40,344 nucleotides of DNA from an uncultured Bacilli bacterium (GTDB lineage: Bacteria; Bacillota_I; Bacilli_A; RF39; UBA660): positions 1-40,344 of the forward strand of contig CAKPCJ010000009.1 of assembly GCA_934141575.1 (NCBI GenBank). Direction: 5' to 3'. A program made the position numbers and the translations under genes. Of this stretch, positions 26,217-35,214 are shown one piece after another. How positions within the stretch are numbered: position 1 is the stretch's first letter; every line of letters starts with the position of its first letter. The notes under the pieces were generated by a model. That model had not been told where the DNA came from, did no database searches, and saw nothing but the letters and a program-made list of their open reading frames with translations.

Positions 26217-28040
26217 CTATCCAACTGTATGTATATTACTGTTAAAGGTAGAATCATATCCCCAATTTGTTAAATCATTTGATTTTAGTTTAACTTTTAT
26301 TGTTGATGAATCACCCTGGCTTAGAGTAATAGTATATTGATTATCTTTTTTTTCTATTAAATCTATATTACTAATATAAGTTACTCCTTCAGGAATTTTG
26401 TATGAATATTCGGTAATTTTCCAGCTTTTTCCACTATCATTTGTAATATACATATATGGGAATTCATTTTGATCATTATTCTTAAGTAAGACAATTCCTA
26501 TATTTTCATCATACATTATGAAGTCTATTAATGTTTTACTTGTACAGTTTTCTGGCAATTCTACTTTCTTCCAATCTTTACCACTATTTGTTGTCAAATA
26601 TGCTGTTTTAAATTCACCACTTCCCATAGTCCAATCAGTACCTAACGCTACATATCCAAAATTTTGATCATTGAATCCAACTATTCTGCGAGTTATATCT
26701 TTATACATATCGTTATTTACAATATCAAATTTTTTTTCATTCCAAGTAATCCCATTATCAGTAGATATCTTTAATTTTGGATTTTCTCCATAGAAAAACG
26801 CTATTGGGATAAGTTCATTAGTAGAAATAAACCAACTACTATTTTGAAGAGATATATCCTTATAAAAATTCAACGTTTCCTTTATATCATCAGCTGATAC
26901 ATCAGCTTTAATCCAGTTATTACCATAATCTCTTGTAAATAACAATTCGCTTTTTGAATTTATATAATAATCCGTTTCCATGGTGTAATCTGTTCTTTTA
27001 ACATCTCCATCTACATTATCAAATACGTATTTGTACACTTCATCGGCAATAGTACTACTTCCATCACTAAGTGTAATAACAGAATAAATCCCCGGCTGTA
27101 TAGTTCCACCACTTCCCAATTTATAGTCATTTATGCTTGCTGCTTTTATTTCTTTATTATCCCTCATATCAAATACATTTGTTTTTTCTGAAAATTGTTG
27201 ATTAGGATAAATTGAAACTTCATAGAATTTTAAGTTGCTTAATTTTATTTGTTTTTTGAAAGGAATTCTTTTTATTTGACTGTTTATATATTTAATATTT
27301 AAACTTTTAGAATACTCTTTTACTAACATATTATTTGTTTGGCAATCATTTACTGTTTTGCAATTTTCTCTACCTTCATAACTAAATTCTAAACTTTTAT
27401 TTTTATATTTATAATAACCATTTCCAACATAATTGTAGTTTTCATCAAAGTAATTAAACGAAATAAAAACTTCCTTTATATTTCCACTTTTAGTTAATTT
27501 AATATTCATGCTGCTGATATTAGAATTTAGTTTTTCTGTTTTTTTAGTTTTAGACATAATTTCTACAATTTCATTTAAACCATTTTTTTCTAAACTTGAG
27601 ATTCCAATAAACCCTAGTTCATAATTGTTTTTTCCTTCTTTTATAATTGATGGATGATAATATTTATATCTTATGGTAAATAATAGAAGTATTAATATAA
27701 AAGTTAAAACTACTACAAAGAAAATTTTTTTTATTTTGTTTTTCATTTTTATTTTCTTTTGTATTCTATTTTGTTCTATTATTGCAAGCGCCTTATTTAT
27801 CTCTTCTTCAACATTAATTTTTGAATTTTTGCCTCGTTCCCCACTTAATATTTCAGAAATATCAACTTCAAATATTGTAGACAATTTCTCTAAAACTGTT
27901 ATATCCGGGAAACTAAGACCTCGTTCCCATTTGCTTACTGCTTTATCAGTTACAAACAATTTATTTCCAAGTTCTTGCTGTGTTAAACCTTTTTCTTTTC
28001 TAAGAGTTGCAATAAATTTTCCAATTTTATTACTGTCCAT
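26217..28040 (-). CDS. Membrane-spanning XRE regulator with extracytoplasmic Asp-box (BNR) domain
   Basis: A 607-aa one-component transmembrane sensor candidate. Cytosolic N-terminus: an XRE helix-turn-helix (IGKFIATLRKEKGLTQQELG, then VTDKAVSKWERGLSFPDI), followed by a basic helix and one membrane segment (about 106-123 of the chosen protein). The external part of about 480 residues carries four Asp-box motifs of the S/T-x-D/N-x-G-x-x-W type: TRDYGNNW, STDNGITW, TTNSGKDW and TNDSGKSW. These are marks of sialidase or sortilin-type beta-propellers, which bind glycans or peptides. The frame extends to a GTG at 28049, but AGGTG lies 6 bases before ATG 28038-28040. A TATAAT box lies at 28059-28064. 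It is co-transcribed with the lipoprotein. Confidence 0.8.
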   Translation of the reverse strand: MDSNKIGKFIATLRKEKGLTQQELGNKLFVTDKAVSKWERGLSFPDITVLEKLSTIFEVDISEILSGERGKNSKINVEEEINKALAIIEQNRIQKKIKMKNKIKKIFFVVVLTFILILLLFTIRYKYYHPSIIKEGKNNYELGFIGISSLEKNGLNEIVEIMSKTKKTEKLNSNISSMNIKLTKSGNIKEVFISFNYFDENYNYVGNGYYKYKNKSLEFSYEGRENCKTVNDCQTNNMLVKEYSKSLNIKYINSQIKRIPFKKQIKLSNLKFYEVSIYPNQQFSEKTNVFDMRDNKEIKAASINDYKLGSGGTIQPGIYSVITLSDGSSTIADEVYKYVFDNVDGDVKRTDYTMETDYYINSKSELLFTRDYGNNWIKADVSADDIKETLNFYKDISLQNSSWFISTNELIPIAFFYGENPKLKISTDNGITWNEKKFDIVNNDMYKDITRRIVGFNDQNFGYVALGTDWTMGSGEFKTAYLTTNSGKDWKKVELPENCTSKTLIDFIMYDENIGIVLLKNNDQNEFPYMYITNDSGKSWKITEYSYKIPEGVTYISNIDLIEKKDNQYTITLSQGDSSTIKVKLKSNDLTNWGYDSTFNSNIHTVG

Positions 28041-28058
28041 TCCTCTCACCTCATAATA

Positions 28059-28064
28059 ATTATA
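28059..28064 (-). promoter_or_regulatory. -10 box of the XRE-lipoprotein operon
   Basis: TATAAT on the minus strand, 18 bp upstream of the chosen ATG. No clear -35 is present, which would suit activator-dependent or self-regulated expression. Confidence 0.45.
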
Positions 28065-28342
28065 CTATATATTAATAATTACGTTCTCGACTAATAGTTT
28101 ACTTATTAAAAATGGTATTATTTATGATAATATATTCTATTTTTCTAATTAAAAATGAGAGCACGTTTAAATGCTCTCTTCAGGGGGGCCTGCTCTCTTC
28201 AGTTAGAAGAGACCAAATTGTGTTAAGCCCTTTAAATATGGGCCTTTTCATATTGGCACAAACCGTCATTTACCGTGGTTTTTTAGTGTTTTTGTACCTA
28301 AATTGTACCTAAAAAAAGAATTAGTACCTATTTTACTAACTC
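28065..28342. other. Gene-free hairpin-rich block, likely left end of an integrative element
   Basis: No credible gene. In order: stem GAGAGCA/TGCTCTC (28158-28179); a 12-base direct repeat TGCTCTCTTCAG (28172-28183 and 28191-28202); stem TCTCTTC/GAAGAGA (28194-28212); a GCCC/GGGC hairpin followed by TTTT (28225-28248); AAACC/GGTTT followed by T (28263-28284); then three GTACCTA copies (28294-28300, 28305-28311, 28324-28330). The block divides chromosomal-type genes on the left from mobile-element genes on the right. GTACCTA repeats could be integrase arm-type sites (inference). Confidence 0.4.
28310..28342 (-). terminator. Terminator of the 116-aa membrane protein gene
   Basis: 9-bp stem with one mismatch (28318-28326 with 28334-28342), followed on the minus strand by seven T. 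It lies directly after the stop codon. Confidence 0.75.
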
Positions 28343-28693
28343 TTAAAATGGATGCTTTTCTCCAAACAATTTGTTTTCAACTATACACAATATAGCATAC
28401 CCTAAAATAAATAGAAATGCTATTAAATAAAGATTAGTTATAAATTTAGTTATTAGTAAAAATAAACCTGTTAGGATTGCATAATTAATAAAGAATCCAA
28501 GGCTACCAACTGCTTTAGCACCACCTTTATACCATGTGCCTGTTAAAAAATATGCAAGTGGTACAAGAACACCTCCAAATATCCAGTTAACTATTTCCGC
28601 CGTTCCAGGATTCTTAATTAAATTAGTAAATGGATTAGGTATCAAAAATTGTCTTAATAAATAGCTAATTACTTTAATCAAATGATACAACAT
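28343..28693 (-). CDS. Small integral membrane protein, 116 aa
   Basis: Family not recognised. Three hydrophobic helices (about residues 36-53, 64-84 and 86-106) follow an N-terminal amphipathic stretch rich in L, I and P. The C-terminus is short and basic (ENKLFGEKHPF). The size recalls phage holins or small element-encoded membrane proteins, but no motif proves it. AGGGGGTGAT precedes ATG 28691-28693 and an extended -10 promoter lies upstream. It is divergent from the SSB-like gene. Confidence 0.65.
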   Translation of the reverse strand: MLYHLIKVISYLLRQFLIPNPFTNLIKNPGTAEIVNWIFGGVLVPLAYFLTGTWYKGGAKAVGSLGFFINYAILTGLFLLITKFITNLYLIAFLFILGYAILCIVENKLFGEKHPF

Positions 28694-28716
28694 ATCACCC
28701 CCTAAATTTAATTAAT

Positions 28717-28725
28717 ATTATATCA
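28717..28725 (-). promoter_or_regulatory. Extended -10 promoter of the 116-aa gene
   Basis: TG-A-TATAAT on the minus strand (TATAAT 28717-28722, TG 28724-28725), 24 bp before the ATG. It lies 11 bp from the divergent -35 box, so the two promoters may be co-regulated. Confidence 0.6.
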
Positions 28726-28733
28726 TAAATAAC

Positions 28734-28767
28734 TTGACTAATTTCAATAATTAAGCGATTAATACAA
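28734..28767 (+). promoter_or_regulatory. Promoter of the SSB-like gene, shared motif copy 1
   Basis: TTGACT (28734-28739), 18-bp spacer, ATTAAT (28758-28763). The stretch from CTTGACTAATTT to ATTAATACAA is matched at the same spacing at 36914-36947. It contains TTAAGCGATTAA, a short palindrome-like core that could be an operator. Confidence 0.55.
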
Positions 28768-28790
28768 CAACTATTAAAAAGGAGGATATT

Positions 28791-29048
28791 ATGGTTAATA
28801 GTGTTGTTATTTCTAGATGCTTTAAAGGCATTGAAGGCGAAGAATTACTCTTAAAGGTTGAAGGTTTAGAAAATCATCAAATTGTCAGAATAAATATCTC
28901 AAAAGGTTTTCAAAAAGAATTAAATAATTATATTAAAGAAGACGATTTAATTAGTATTAAGGGATATATTGAAATTGATGATTTACATAGAATTATAATT
29001 GTTGCAACAAAAATTACTTTTTTATCAAGCAAAAAAGCTCAGAATTAA
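28791..29048 (+). CDS. Small SSB-like OB-fold protein
   Basis: An 85-aa protein whose strand order fits a single-stranded-DNA-binding (OB) domain: VNSVVISRCFKGI at the start, IVRINISKGFQKEL in the middle, then the EDDLISIKGYIEI strand (compare 'GDxVxVxGxL' of SSB) and IIIVATKITFLSSKK at the end (compare 'VxAExVxFLxxK'). It lacks the long acidic tail of housekeeping SSB and is shorter than the usual 110-residue domain. A perfect AAGGAGGA site precedes the ATG. It is the only forward gene left of the restriction operon and is divergent from the small membrane protein. Identification is by pattern only. Confidence 0.5.
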   Translation: MVNSVVISRCFKGIEGEELLLKVEGLENHQIVRINISKGFQKELNNYIKEDDLISIKGYIEIDDLHRIIIVATKITFLSSKKAQN

Positions 29049-29063
29049 CTTTTCTGGACTTTT
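29033..29063. terminator. Imperfect hairpin between convergent SSB-like and DUF262 genes
   Basis: 12-bp stem with two mismatches (29033-29044 with 29052-29063), A-run before and T-run after. It can serve the forward SSB-like gene and the reverse restriction operon. Confidence 0.5.
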
Positions 29064-29072
29064 ATAATACAA

Positions 29073-30908
29073 TTATAATTTAAATAATTCTAAAGCAGTT
29101 GCTACTAGCTTATCAGTTCTCTTATTTATTTTCTCAACAGTCCATTTATCTTCACTAACTACATCATTATTTAAATATAATCCATTTGTATATCCTATAT
29201 CTTTTCCATCTTGATTTTTTCTATATTTTTTCTTTTCAAAATCATAATTACTCAAATTAGAATTATATCCTGTAATAGTCAAATTACCTAATGTGTGAAC
29301 GTATTTATTTAAATATTCATATGCTACTTCTTCGTTCCCGTCGGCTATCATATCAATCCACTCTTTTGGTATTTTTTGGCCTTCTGGAAATATATGCTCA
29401 ATTGTCCAAATATATTTATTACTATTATCTCTTGACCATAAGTCAGTATATATTTCTTTTGTAGTATGCTGAGCTTCTATATGACATAAAATAAATCTTG
29501 TTGCAGTATCATTCAAATCATATAATGGTCCTCTCAATTTTTCTTCAAATAAACTATCTGGGGCTGATTCAGAAATTAGTTTATTTCTACATATATTATA
29601 AACTGTATCATTTCTATTTTCTTTAATTGATGCGATTATATCCATAAATATTTTTGTTAAATTTCTTGTATTTGGAATATCTGTTATATTTCTTCTAACA
29701 AAGAATGATACTAATAATTTAATAATATCTTTCATATCATTATCTTTAATATTTAGTATATCCTTATTGTTTTCTAAGTATAGAAGTAATAAATATCCAG
29801 GAGCTCCTTGAACTCTTTCAAGATTTAATAATTCATCTGCATAATATGTCTTTTTATCGGAGTTATTAATTATGATTGCATAATTATCTGATGCATGTTC
29901 TATATCATCAATAAATTTATTATAATCTTTTTTTATCAATTGCTCATATATATCCATTAATGTGGTTTTTGTTGCCAAATATGCTAATGGATATTTTTTC
30001 GTGCTCTCTGGAGTAACAAAAGGTTTGTTTAACTCTTCTATAAAAGCATTATAATATTGTCTAAAAAATCTTTCTTGAACAGAATATTCTTCTCCTAGGT
30101 TCTTTTGAATTTTAGTCCAACGGTCATAACATTCATCTGACTTACCATCTCTTTCTGAAGTTGAAATAAGTAGGTTTTTAATTAAATCTATCGCAGTTAA
30201 AGGAACACCACGGTTATTTAATGATTCAAATAGCATGTATGCGTCTTTGTGATTATCCACCTCAATGACAACTAAAATTGCGCTGTTAAATCTTCTAACC
30301 AAATTTAATAATGTTTTTATTTCACTATCTGCTTTTAATCCACGGTATACATTTTCTGGATCATCAAATTGTAAAAAGTTTGTTATTAGTTTATCAAAAT
30401 AACGCGCTGCCTTATAAATCTTTCTGTTACCTGCGTAAAGTGGAAATTCAGCATTTTCTATAATGCCAGATTCATATAATAAGAAATTGTAATCAGCTTG
30501 ATTATTATCTTGTATTTGCAACTGTAATCTTGGAACGTATTTATCATCTTGTTTATATGCCAATTGTCTTTTAATATTATTTAAATCAGTCATACTATCT
30601 ATGTCTAATTCATCTTTATGTTTTAATAATTTTGTATATAGCACAGATAAAAGTATAGATAAAGATGTCATTCTTTGTTGTCCATCAATAACCTCGAGAT
30701 ATGTAGCTCCAAAAGCACTACCTGGTAAAGCAACACAAATTGTTGATCCTAAAAAATATCCTTCATCGTTTTCAATAACATCGTTGAATAGTAAATCCCA
30801 TTCACTTTGCCCCCAAGTATACTTTCTTTGATATTTCGGAATTTTATAAATTATTTTATCATCAGGCAATACTTGAGAAACTGATTTTTGTTCTACATGT
30901 CTAATCAT
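29073..30908 (-). CDS. DUF262/DUF1524 (GmrSD-like) protein in the type I restriction operon
   Basis: A 611-aa protein. The N-terminal DUF262 domain has IPKYQRKYTW (23-32) and the ParB-like nucleotide-binding motif IDGQQRMTSL (74-83). The C-terminal DUF1524 domain has the His-Me-finger nuclease motif TIEHIFPEG (His505), LGNLTIT (540-546) and the SNLSN...FEKKK tail. This domain pair defines single-chain GmrSD-like enzymes that, in characterised cases, attack modified phage DNA with NTP hydrolysis. AGGAGG precedes the ATG. It starts 9 bp after hsdR, so it is the last gene of the hsdM-hsdS-hsdR operon and likely an accessory restriction activity (inference). Confidence 0.88.
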   Translation of the reverse strand: MIRHVEQKSVSQVLPDDKIIYKIPKYQRKYTWGQSEWDLLFNDVIENDEGYFLGSTICVALPGSAFGATYLEVIDGQQRMTSLSILLSVLYTKLLKHKDELDIDSMTDLNNIKRQLAYKQDDKYVPRLQLQIQDNNQADYNFLLYESGIIENAEFPLYAGNRKIYKAARYFDKLITNFLQFDDPENVYRGLKADSEIKTLLNLVRRFNSAILVVIEVDNHKDAYMLFESLNNRGVPLTAIDLIKNLLISTSERDGKSDECYDRWTKIQKNLGEEYSVQERFFRQYYNAFIEELNKPFVTPESTKKYPLAYLATKTTLMDIYEQLIKKDYNKFIDDIEHASDNYAIIINNSDKKTYYADELLNLERVQGAPGYLLLLYLENNKDILNIKDNDMKDIIKLLVSFFVRRNITDIPNTRNLTKIFMDIIASIKENRNDTVYNICRNKLISESAPDSLFEEKLRGPLYDLNDTATRFILCHIEAQHTTKEIYTDLWSRDNSNKYIWTIEHIFPEGQKIPKEWIDMIADGNEEVAYEYLNKYVHTLGNLTITGYNSNLSNYDFEKKKYRKNQDGKDIGYTNGLYLNNDVVSEDKWTVEKINKRTDKLVATALELFKL

Positions 30909-30917
30909 TCTATCCTC

Positions 30918-33900
30918 CTAATTATATTTTTTAAAATTTTCAACTTGCTTCATTATCTCCTCATATGCTTCATCTGAAGGTTTTGGAGGAAAATCATTTT
31001 TTCTTAATAGTACAGCTACATCAAAATATAATTCAGCTCTTATATCTTGTCTTACTGTCCAATCAGTATATTTTGACTTGTTAGACACAAGTTTCTTTAT
31101 TTCTCTAGCAAGATAAATATATTTATCTTCATTCATTTTATCTTCAAATGAATATTTCTTTGCTATAGATACTAAAATATCATAGAAAGCTTTTTCTTCG
31201 TAAGTAATATTTAACTCTTCAAAAGATTCTTTTTCTTGTTTCAATTCTTTATAAATTGTTTCAAGCTCATCACTCAAACCATTAACAACATCATCAATTA
31301 TCACATCAGTATAATCAATGTCATTTCTATTGTTATATTTATCAATAACTCTTTGAAGCTTTTTAGAAAACTCTGTAGCTTTAAGAATATTAGTTCTTCC
31401 AAATTCTTTTATAGCTTTCTTTAGTAATTTAATCAAAGCTTGATACTTGGTATTTGGATATTTTATTTTCTTTAACTTTTCTAAGAAATCATCACTAAAT
31501 AATATTTGAATGTCATCTGTAGTTTCTTCAAAATTAAATTCTTTTCCATCATATGTTGAGCTTATTGCCCTGTTAACTAACTCTTCAATTTTTTTATTCA
31601 TTAGAGTTGTATCTGGAGTATCTCCTCTTGTCATTTTAAAGATCACAGACCTTAAGCATAAATAATAATGTAGTCTTTCAACTTCTTCATTTGTTATTTC
31701 ATCATGTCCAACGCATATATTGAATGCTTTTTTTGCTCGTTGAGTAAATCCCATAAAATTATCTTCACGAGATTTCAAAGATAATACGTATTCAACCCCA
31801 TCTTGAATTAATTGTAGTCTTTCAAGAGGTGTTATGTTCTCATTAAAGAAATGTGAATAATCAAAATCATTCATTAATTCATCTATTTTAGACATGAAAT
31901 CTTTAAATACTGTTAATGATACATCTATGCCATCAATTGGGCGAATATCCCCATTATACAGTTTCATAGCGGTTAATATAGCACCTTCAAGGCCTATATA
32001 ATCAACTATTAAGCCTTCATCCTTACCTTTGAATACTCTATTAACTCTTGAAATTGTTTGAATTAAATTGTGAGTTTCAATTGGCTTATCTAAATACATT
32101 GTATCAAGAGATGGTACGTCAAATCCTGTGATCCACATATCAACAACAATAGCAATCTTGAAGTTTGACTTATCATCTTTAAATATTTTGGCAAGATTTT
32201 TTCTATCTTCTCTTGTACCAATTAAATCAGATAGTTCTTTAGTATCATTTTTTCCACCTGTACATACTAATCTTACCTTTTCTATTTCTACAGCATCTCT
32301 ATCAGTAAACTCAGCTTCATATTCTGGAGCACACTTTCTCTTTTCAAACCATTCTGGTTTTAGTTCTTTTATTCTTTTATATACTTCATATGCTATTTCT
32401 CTGTCATAGCAAACAAACATAGCTTTTTGATTTACTGTTGAATGCTCTTGACATCTCTTTTCATAGTGCCAAATGAAGTGCTTAACAACTATATCTAATC
32501 TGTCTGGATTTCCTAATATTATTTTTAATCTAGACATTTCTTGTTTTGATTGTTCTATTTGATATGGATTAGCACCTTCTTCAGCTAATAATTGATAATA
32601 CTTATCGCAAGCTGATGCTAATCTTTCATCCAATTGTACTTCTCTTGGACCTGGTAATCTGCTAATTCTAACTGTAGATCCATCATCAAGAGATTGTTTC
32701 ATTGTATATTTTGTTATTATATCTCCAAATACTCTTAAAGTTGCATCTACTGGAGTACCTGTAAATCCAACATAAGTTGCATTAGGAAAAGAATTTCTTA
32801 AGTATTTTGCAAATCCATATGTCTTTTTAGTTTCAGTAGCGGTAGTAACATATTTAGCTTCTAAGTTTGTTTGAGTACGATGTGCTTCATCTGATATACA
32901 AATAATATTATCTCTATCACTAAGTAAACTAATATCTTCAGAAAACTTTTGAATAGTCATCAAGTATATTCCACCACTACGAATGTTAGCTAATTTTTCT
33001 TTTAAATCTTTTCTGTCTTTAATACTAACAGAATTATCATCTATTAAGTATTCCTTAGCATTTTCAAAATCTTTTGACAATTGATCGTCTAAATCATTTC
33101 TATCAGTTAACAAAACAATAGTAGGTTTATTTAATTCTAATGATGTTGTTAATCTTTTTGATAGAAATAACATTATATAAGATTTTCCACATCCTGTAGA
33201 TCCCCAAAATGTACCACCTTTACCACTATGAGCATGATATTGATTTAAAATATTATAATACATTTTTTCAGATCCATAATATTGATAATATTTTGGTAAT
33301 ACTATTAAATCATTGTTGCTATTATCAGGAATATAAATATAATTTTTAATAACATTTAATAATGTTTCTTTGTTAAATAAACCTTCTATAAGATAATTTA
33401 AAGTTCCAATTCCATCAGTTTCTGCTTTAAACTCATCAAGGCCTACATCAATAATATCGCTATTATAATAATTATCTCCATCTGTTGAATTCCACTTAAA
33501 ATAGAATTCATAACTACTAAATAACGATCCATATCTTGTATTTGCACCATCACTTATAACATTAATAAAGTCAAATTTCATCAAGGATGGAATATCTTGT
33601 GAATATCTGATATGTGTTTGATCATAAGCATCCTTAATACTTACAGTTTCATCTGCTGGATTCTTTAATTCAAACACAGAAACTGGAATACCATTTATAA
33701 ACACTATAGCATCAGGTCTTCTATCTTTATACTCAGAAAACTCAAATTGATTCACTACTTTGAATACATTATTATCTATATTTTCAAAATCAAAATATTC
33801 AACAAAAAGTTTGCTACCATCATCACGATTTAATTCATAACCTTTGATTAATCTGGTATAAGTTTCTTTCATCAATCTATATAGCGATTGATTATTTATA

Positions 33901-34112
33901 TTTGTAATATTATTGATTAACATTCTTATTTCATTATCTGAAAATAATCCATACTTATTGTTCAAATAATTTATAAAATCTTTTTTTAAAAAAACCTCGT
34001 CTTTCTCTCTATGAATATCATACCCGCATTCATAATCCCAATTATTATTAGAAAACAAATCAAGAACCGCTAATTCAAAATCATTTTCATAATACTTAAA
34101 ACTATTATTCAC
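30918..34112 (-). CDS. hsdR: Type I restriction endonuclease subunit R
   Basis: A 1064-aa motor-nuclease subunit. The PD-(D/E)xK nuclease is at residues 133-150 (RPDAIVFINGIPVSVFELK: Asp134, Glu148, Lys150). Walker A is GSTGCGKS (304-311), the DEAH box SDEAHRTQ (about 407-414), motif III VGFTGTP, and the helicase end contains TISRVNRVFKGK. The C-terminal roughly 300 residues form the helical domain that docks on HsdM/HsdS. The start is GTG (34110-34112) behind AAAGGAGG and overlaps hsdS by 8 bases. It cuts DNA at a distance after translocation when the target is unmethylated (family knowledge). It appears intact. Confidence 0.95.
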   Translation of the reverse strand: MNNSFKYYENDFELAVLDLFSNNNWDYECGYDIHREKDEVFLKKDFINYLNNKYGLFSDNEIRMLINNITNINNQSLYRLMKETYTRLIKGYELNRDDGSKLFVEYFDFENIDNNVFKVVNQFEFSEYKDRRPDAIVFINGIPVSVFELKNPADETVSIKDAYDQTHIRYSQDIPSLMKFDFINVISDGANTRYGSLFSSYEFYFKWNSTDGDNYYNSDIIDVGLDEFKAETDGIGTLNYLIEGLFNKETLLNVIKNYIYIPDNSNNDLIVLPKYYQYYGSEKMYYNILNQYHAHSGKGGTFWGSTGCGKSYIMLFLSKRLTTSLELNKPTIVLLTDRNDLDDQLSKDFENAKEYLIDDNSVSIKDRKDLKEKLANIRSGGIYLMTIQKFSEDISLLSDRDNIICISDEAHRTQTNLEAKYVTTATETKKTYGFAKYLRNSFPNATYVGFTGTPVDATLRVFGDIITKYTMKQSLDDGSTVRISRLPGPREVQLDERLASACDKYYQLLAEEGANPYQIEQSKQEMSRLKIILGNPDRLDIVVKHFIWHYEKRCQEHSTVNQKAMFVCYDREIAYEVYKRIKELKPEWFEKRKCAPEYEAEFTDRDAVEIEKVRLVCTGGKNDTKELSDLIGTREDRKNLAKIFKDDKSNFKIAIVVDMWITGFDVPSLDTMYLDKPIETHNLIQTISRVNRVFKGKDEGLIVDYIGLEGAILTAMKLYNGDIRPIDGIDVSLTVFKDFMSKIDELMNDFDYSHFFNENITPLERLQLIQDGVEYVLSLKSREDNFMGFTQRAKKAFNICVGHDEITNEEVERLHYYLCLRSVIFKMTRGDTPDTTLMNKKIEELVNRAISSTYDGKEFNFEETTDDIQILFSDDFLEKLKKIKYPNTKYQALIKLLKKAIKEFGRTNILKATEFSKKLQRVIDKYNNRNDIDYTDVIIDDVVNGLSDELETIYKELKQEKESFEELNITYEEKAFYDILVSIAKKYSFEDKMNEDKYIYLAREIKKLVSNKSKYTDWTVRQDIRAELYFDVAVLLRKNDFPPKPSDEAYEEIMKQVENFKKYN

Positions 34113-35214
34113 AATTTGCCTCCTTTAATGCACCTGCGATTAATACTGGGCATATCTTATTTATTATCTCAAAATATTTATTATAAATATCAACTTTATT
34201 ATTATATGAGTCATATATATTTACAATTTCATTTTGTACTGAAATATCAGGAATAGGAATTTTTACTTCCTTCATCACATCAAATTCAAAAGTATCTCTA
34301 ACAGAACCAAAACTATAAAACTTAGTATATCGCTTAAACTCTTCTCTACTAAACCAAAGCATTAAATATTTTGGATTAATTAAATTCTCATCGATTATTT
34401 TAAATACAATGTACATTGGAGAAATAATACATTCATTGTCATCTAACAACGCAATTGAACCAATATTAATTCTAGCTGGATTATATGCAAATTGGTTTTT
34501 TTCTACAATCTTATAATTTGAAAAATTTAAATTATTTGTATTAGCTCGAGTCTTTATAAAACTGTGAGTATTTTCTACTCCTCTTACATTATTAATCTTT
34601 AAATCACTATTTCTTTTAGAGATTTCTTCTATATAATCACCTATTGAAACAGATTCATAATCTACTCTTAGTTTTTCCAAATATATTTCACAAAGCTTTT
34701 TTAGTTCTTCAACACCAGAAATAGCCAAGTTCATATTTTCTTTCATCGAATTATAAATATTAACATACTTCTTTTGAATTGAAATTTCCGGAATAAATAA
34801 ATCTATATCGCAAAAAACATCCCAATCCAAATTTGCTCTTACGCTTCCATCACTTAAAAATGATCCATATCTATCCATTTCATCAGATTTAAAAATAATC
34901 ATTAAATATTCCGGTAAAACTAAATCACTTGAAATATAAAATGTAGTATATGCTGGGGAAACTAAACAATCAAAATCAAAATCATATAAACCGATTCTAA
35001 TACAATGATCTCTACCTGTTTGCATACCACTAAATACAAACATATTTTTTTTCATCACTTTATATTTAGATTTGTCGATATTAGTAGTATCAGCAATTGT
35101 TGGCATAAAAGTTTTATCTTTGTTTATTCCATAAATAGGTAAATCAAGATCTTGTTTGTTTTTTTCGTTACACAATTTAATAATATTGCCTATTTTCATT
35201 TTACTTAATTTCAT
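34105..35214 (-). CDS. hsdS: Type I restriction-modification specificity subunit S
   Basis: A 369-aa subunit with two target-recognition domains, each followed by a conserved coiled helix. TRD1 ends FIPEISIQKKYVNIYNSM and TRD2 ends IPIPDISVQNEIVNIYDSY. Both TRDs contain matching pieces (GSVR followed by an acidic stretch, LVSPAYTTFYI versus IISPMYIVFKI), so they are of one TRD family. The frame is open to a TTG at 35229, but ATG 35212-35214 is preferred, with GGAG 9 bases upstream inside hsdM. The total is near the lower end for HsdS. It sets the recognition sequence of the whole complex; the motif cannot be read from sequence. Confidence 0.92.
   Translation of the reverse strand: MKLSKMKIGNIIKLCNEKNKQDLDLPIYGINKDKTFMPTIADTTNIDKSKYKVMKKNMFVFSGMQTGRDHCIRIGLYDFDFDCLVSPAYTTFYISSDLVLPEYLMIIFKSDEMDRYGSFLSDGSVRANLDWDVFCDIDLFIPEISIQKKYVNIYNSMKENMNLAISGVEELKKLCEIYLEKLRVDYESVSIGDYIEEISKRNSDLKINNVRGVENTHSFIKTRANTNNLNFSNYKIVEKNQFAYNPARINIGSIALLDDNECIISPMYIVFKIIDENLINPKYLMLWFSREEFKRYTKFYSFGSVRDTFEFDVMKEVKIPIPDISVQNEIVNIYDSYNNKVDIYNKYFEIINKICPVLIAGALKEANCE

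Noticed and set aside
28112..28312. Forward 66-codon frame in the boundary block
   Set aside because: No ribosome site, odd composition, and it runs through several hairpins and repeats; not believable as a gene.
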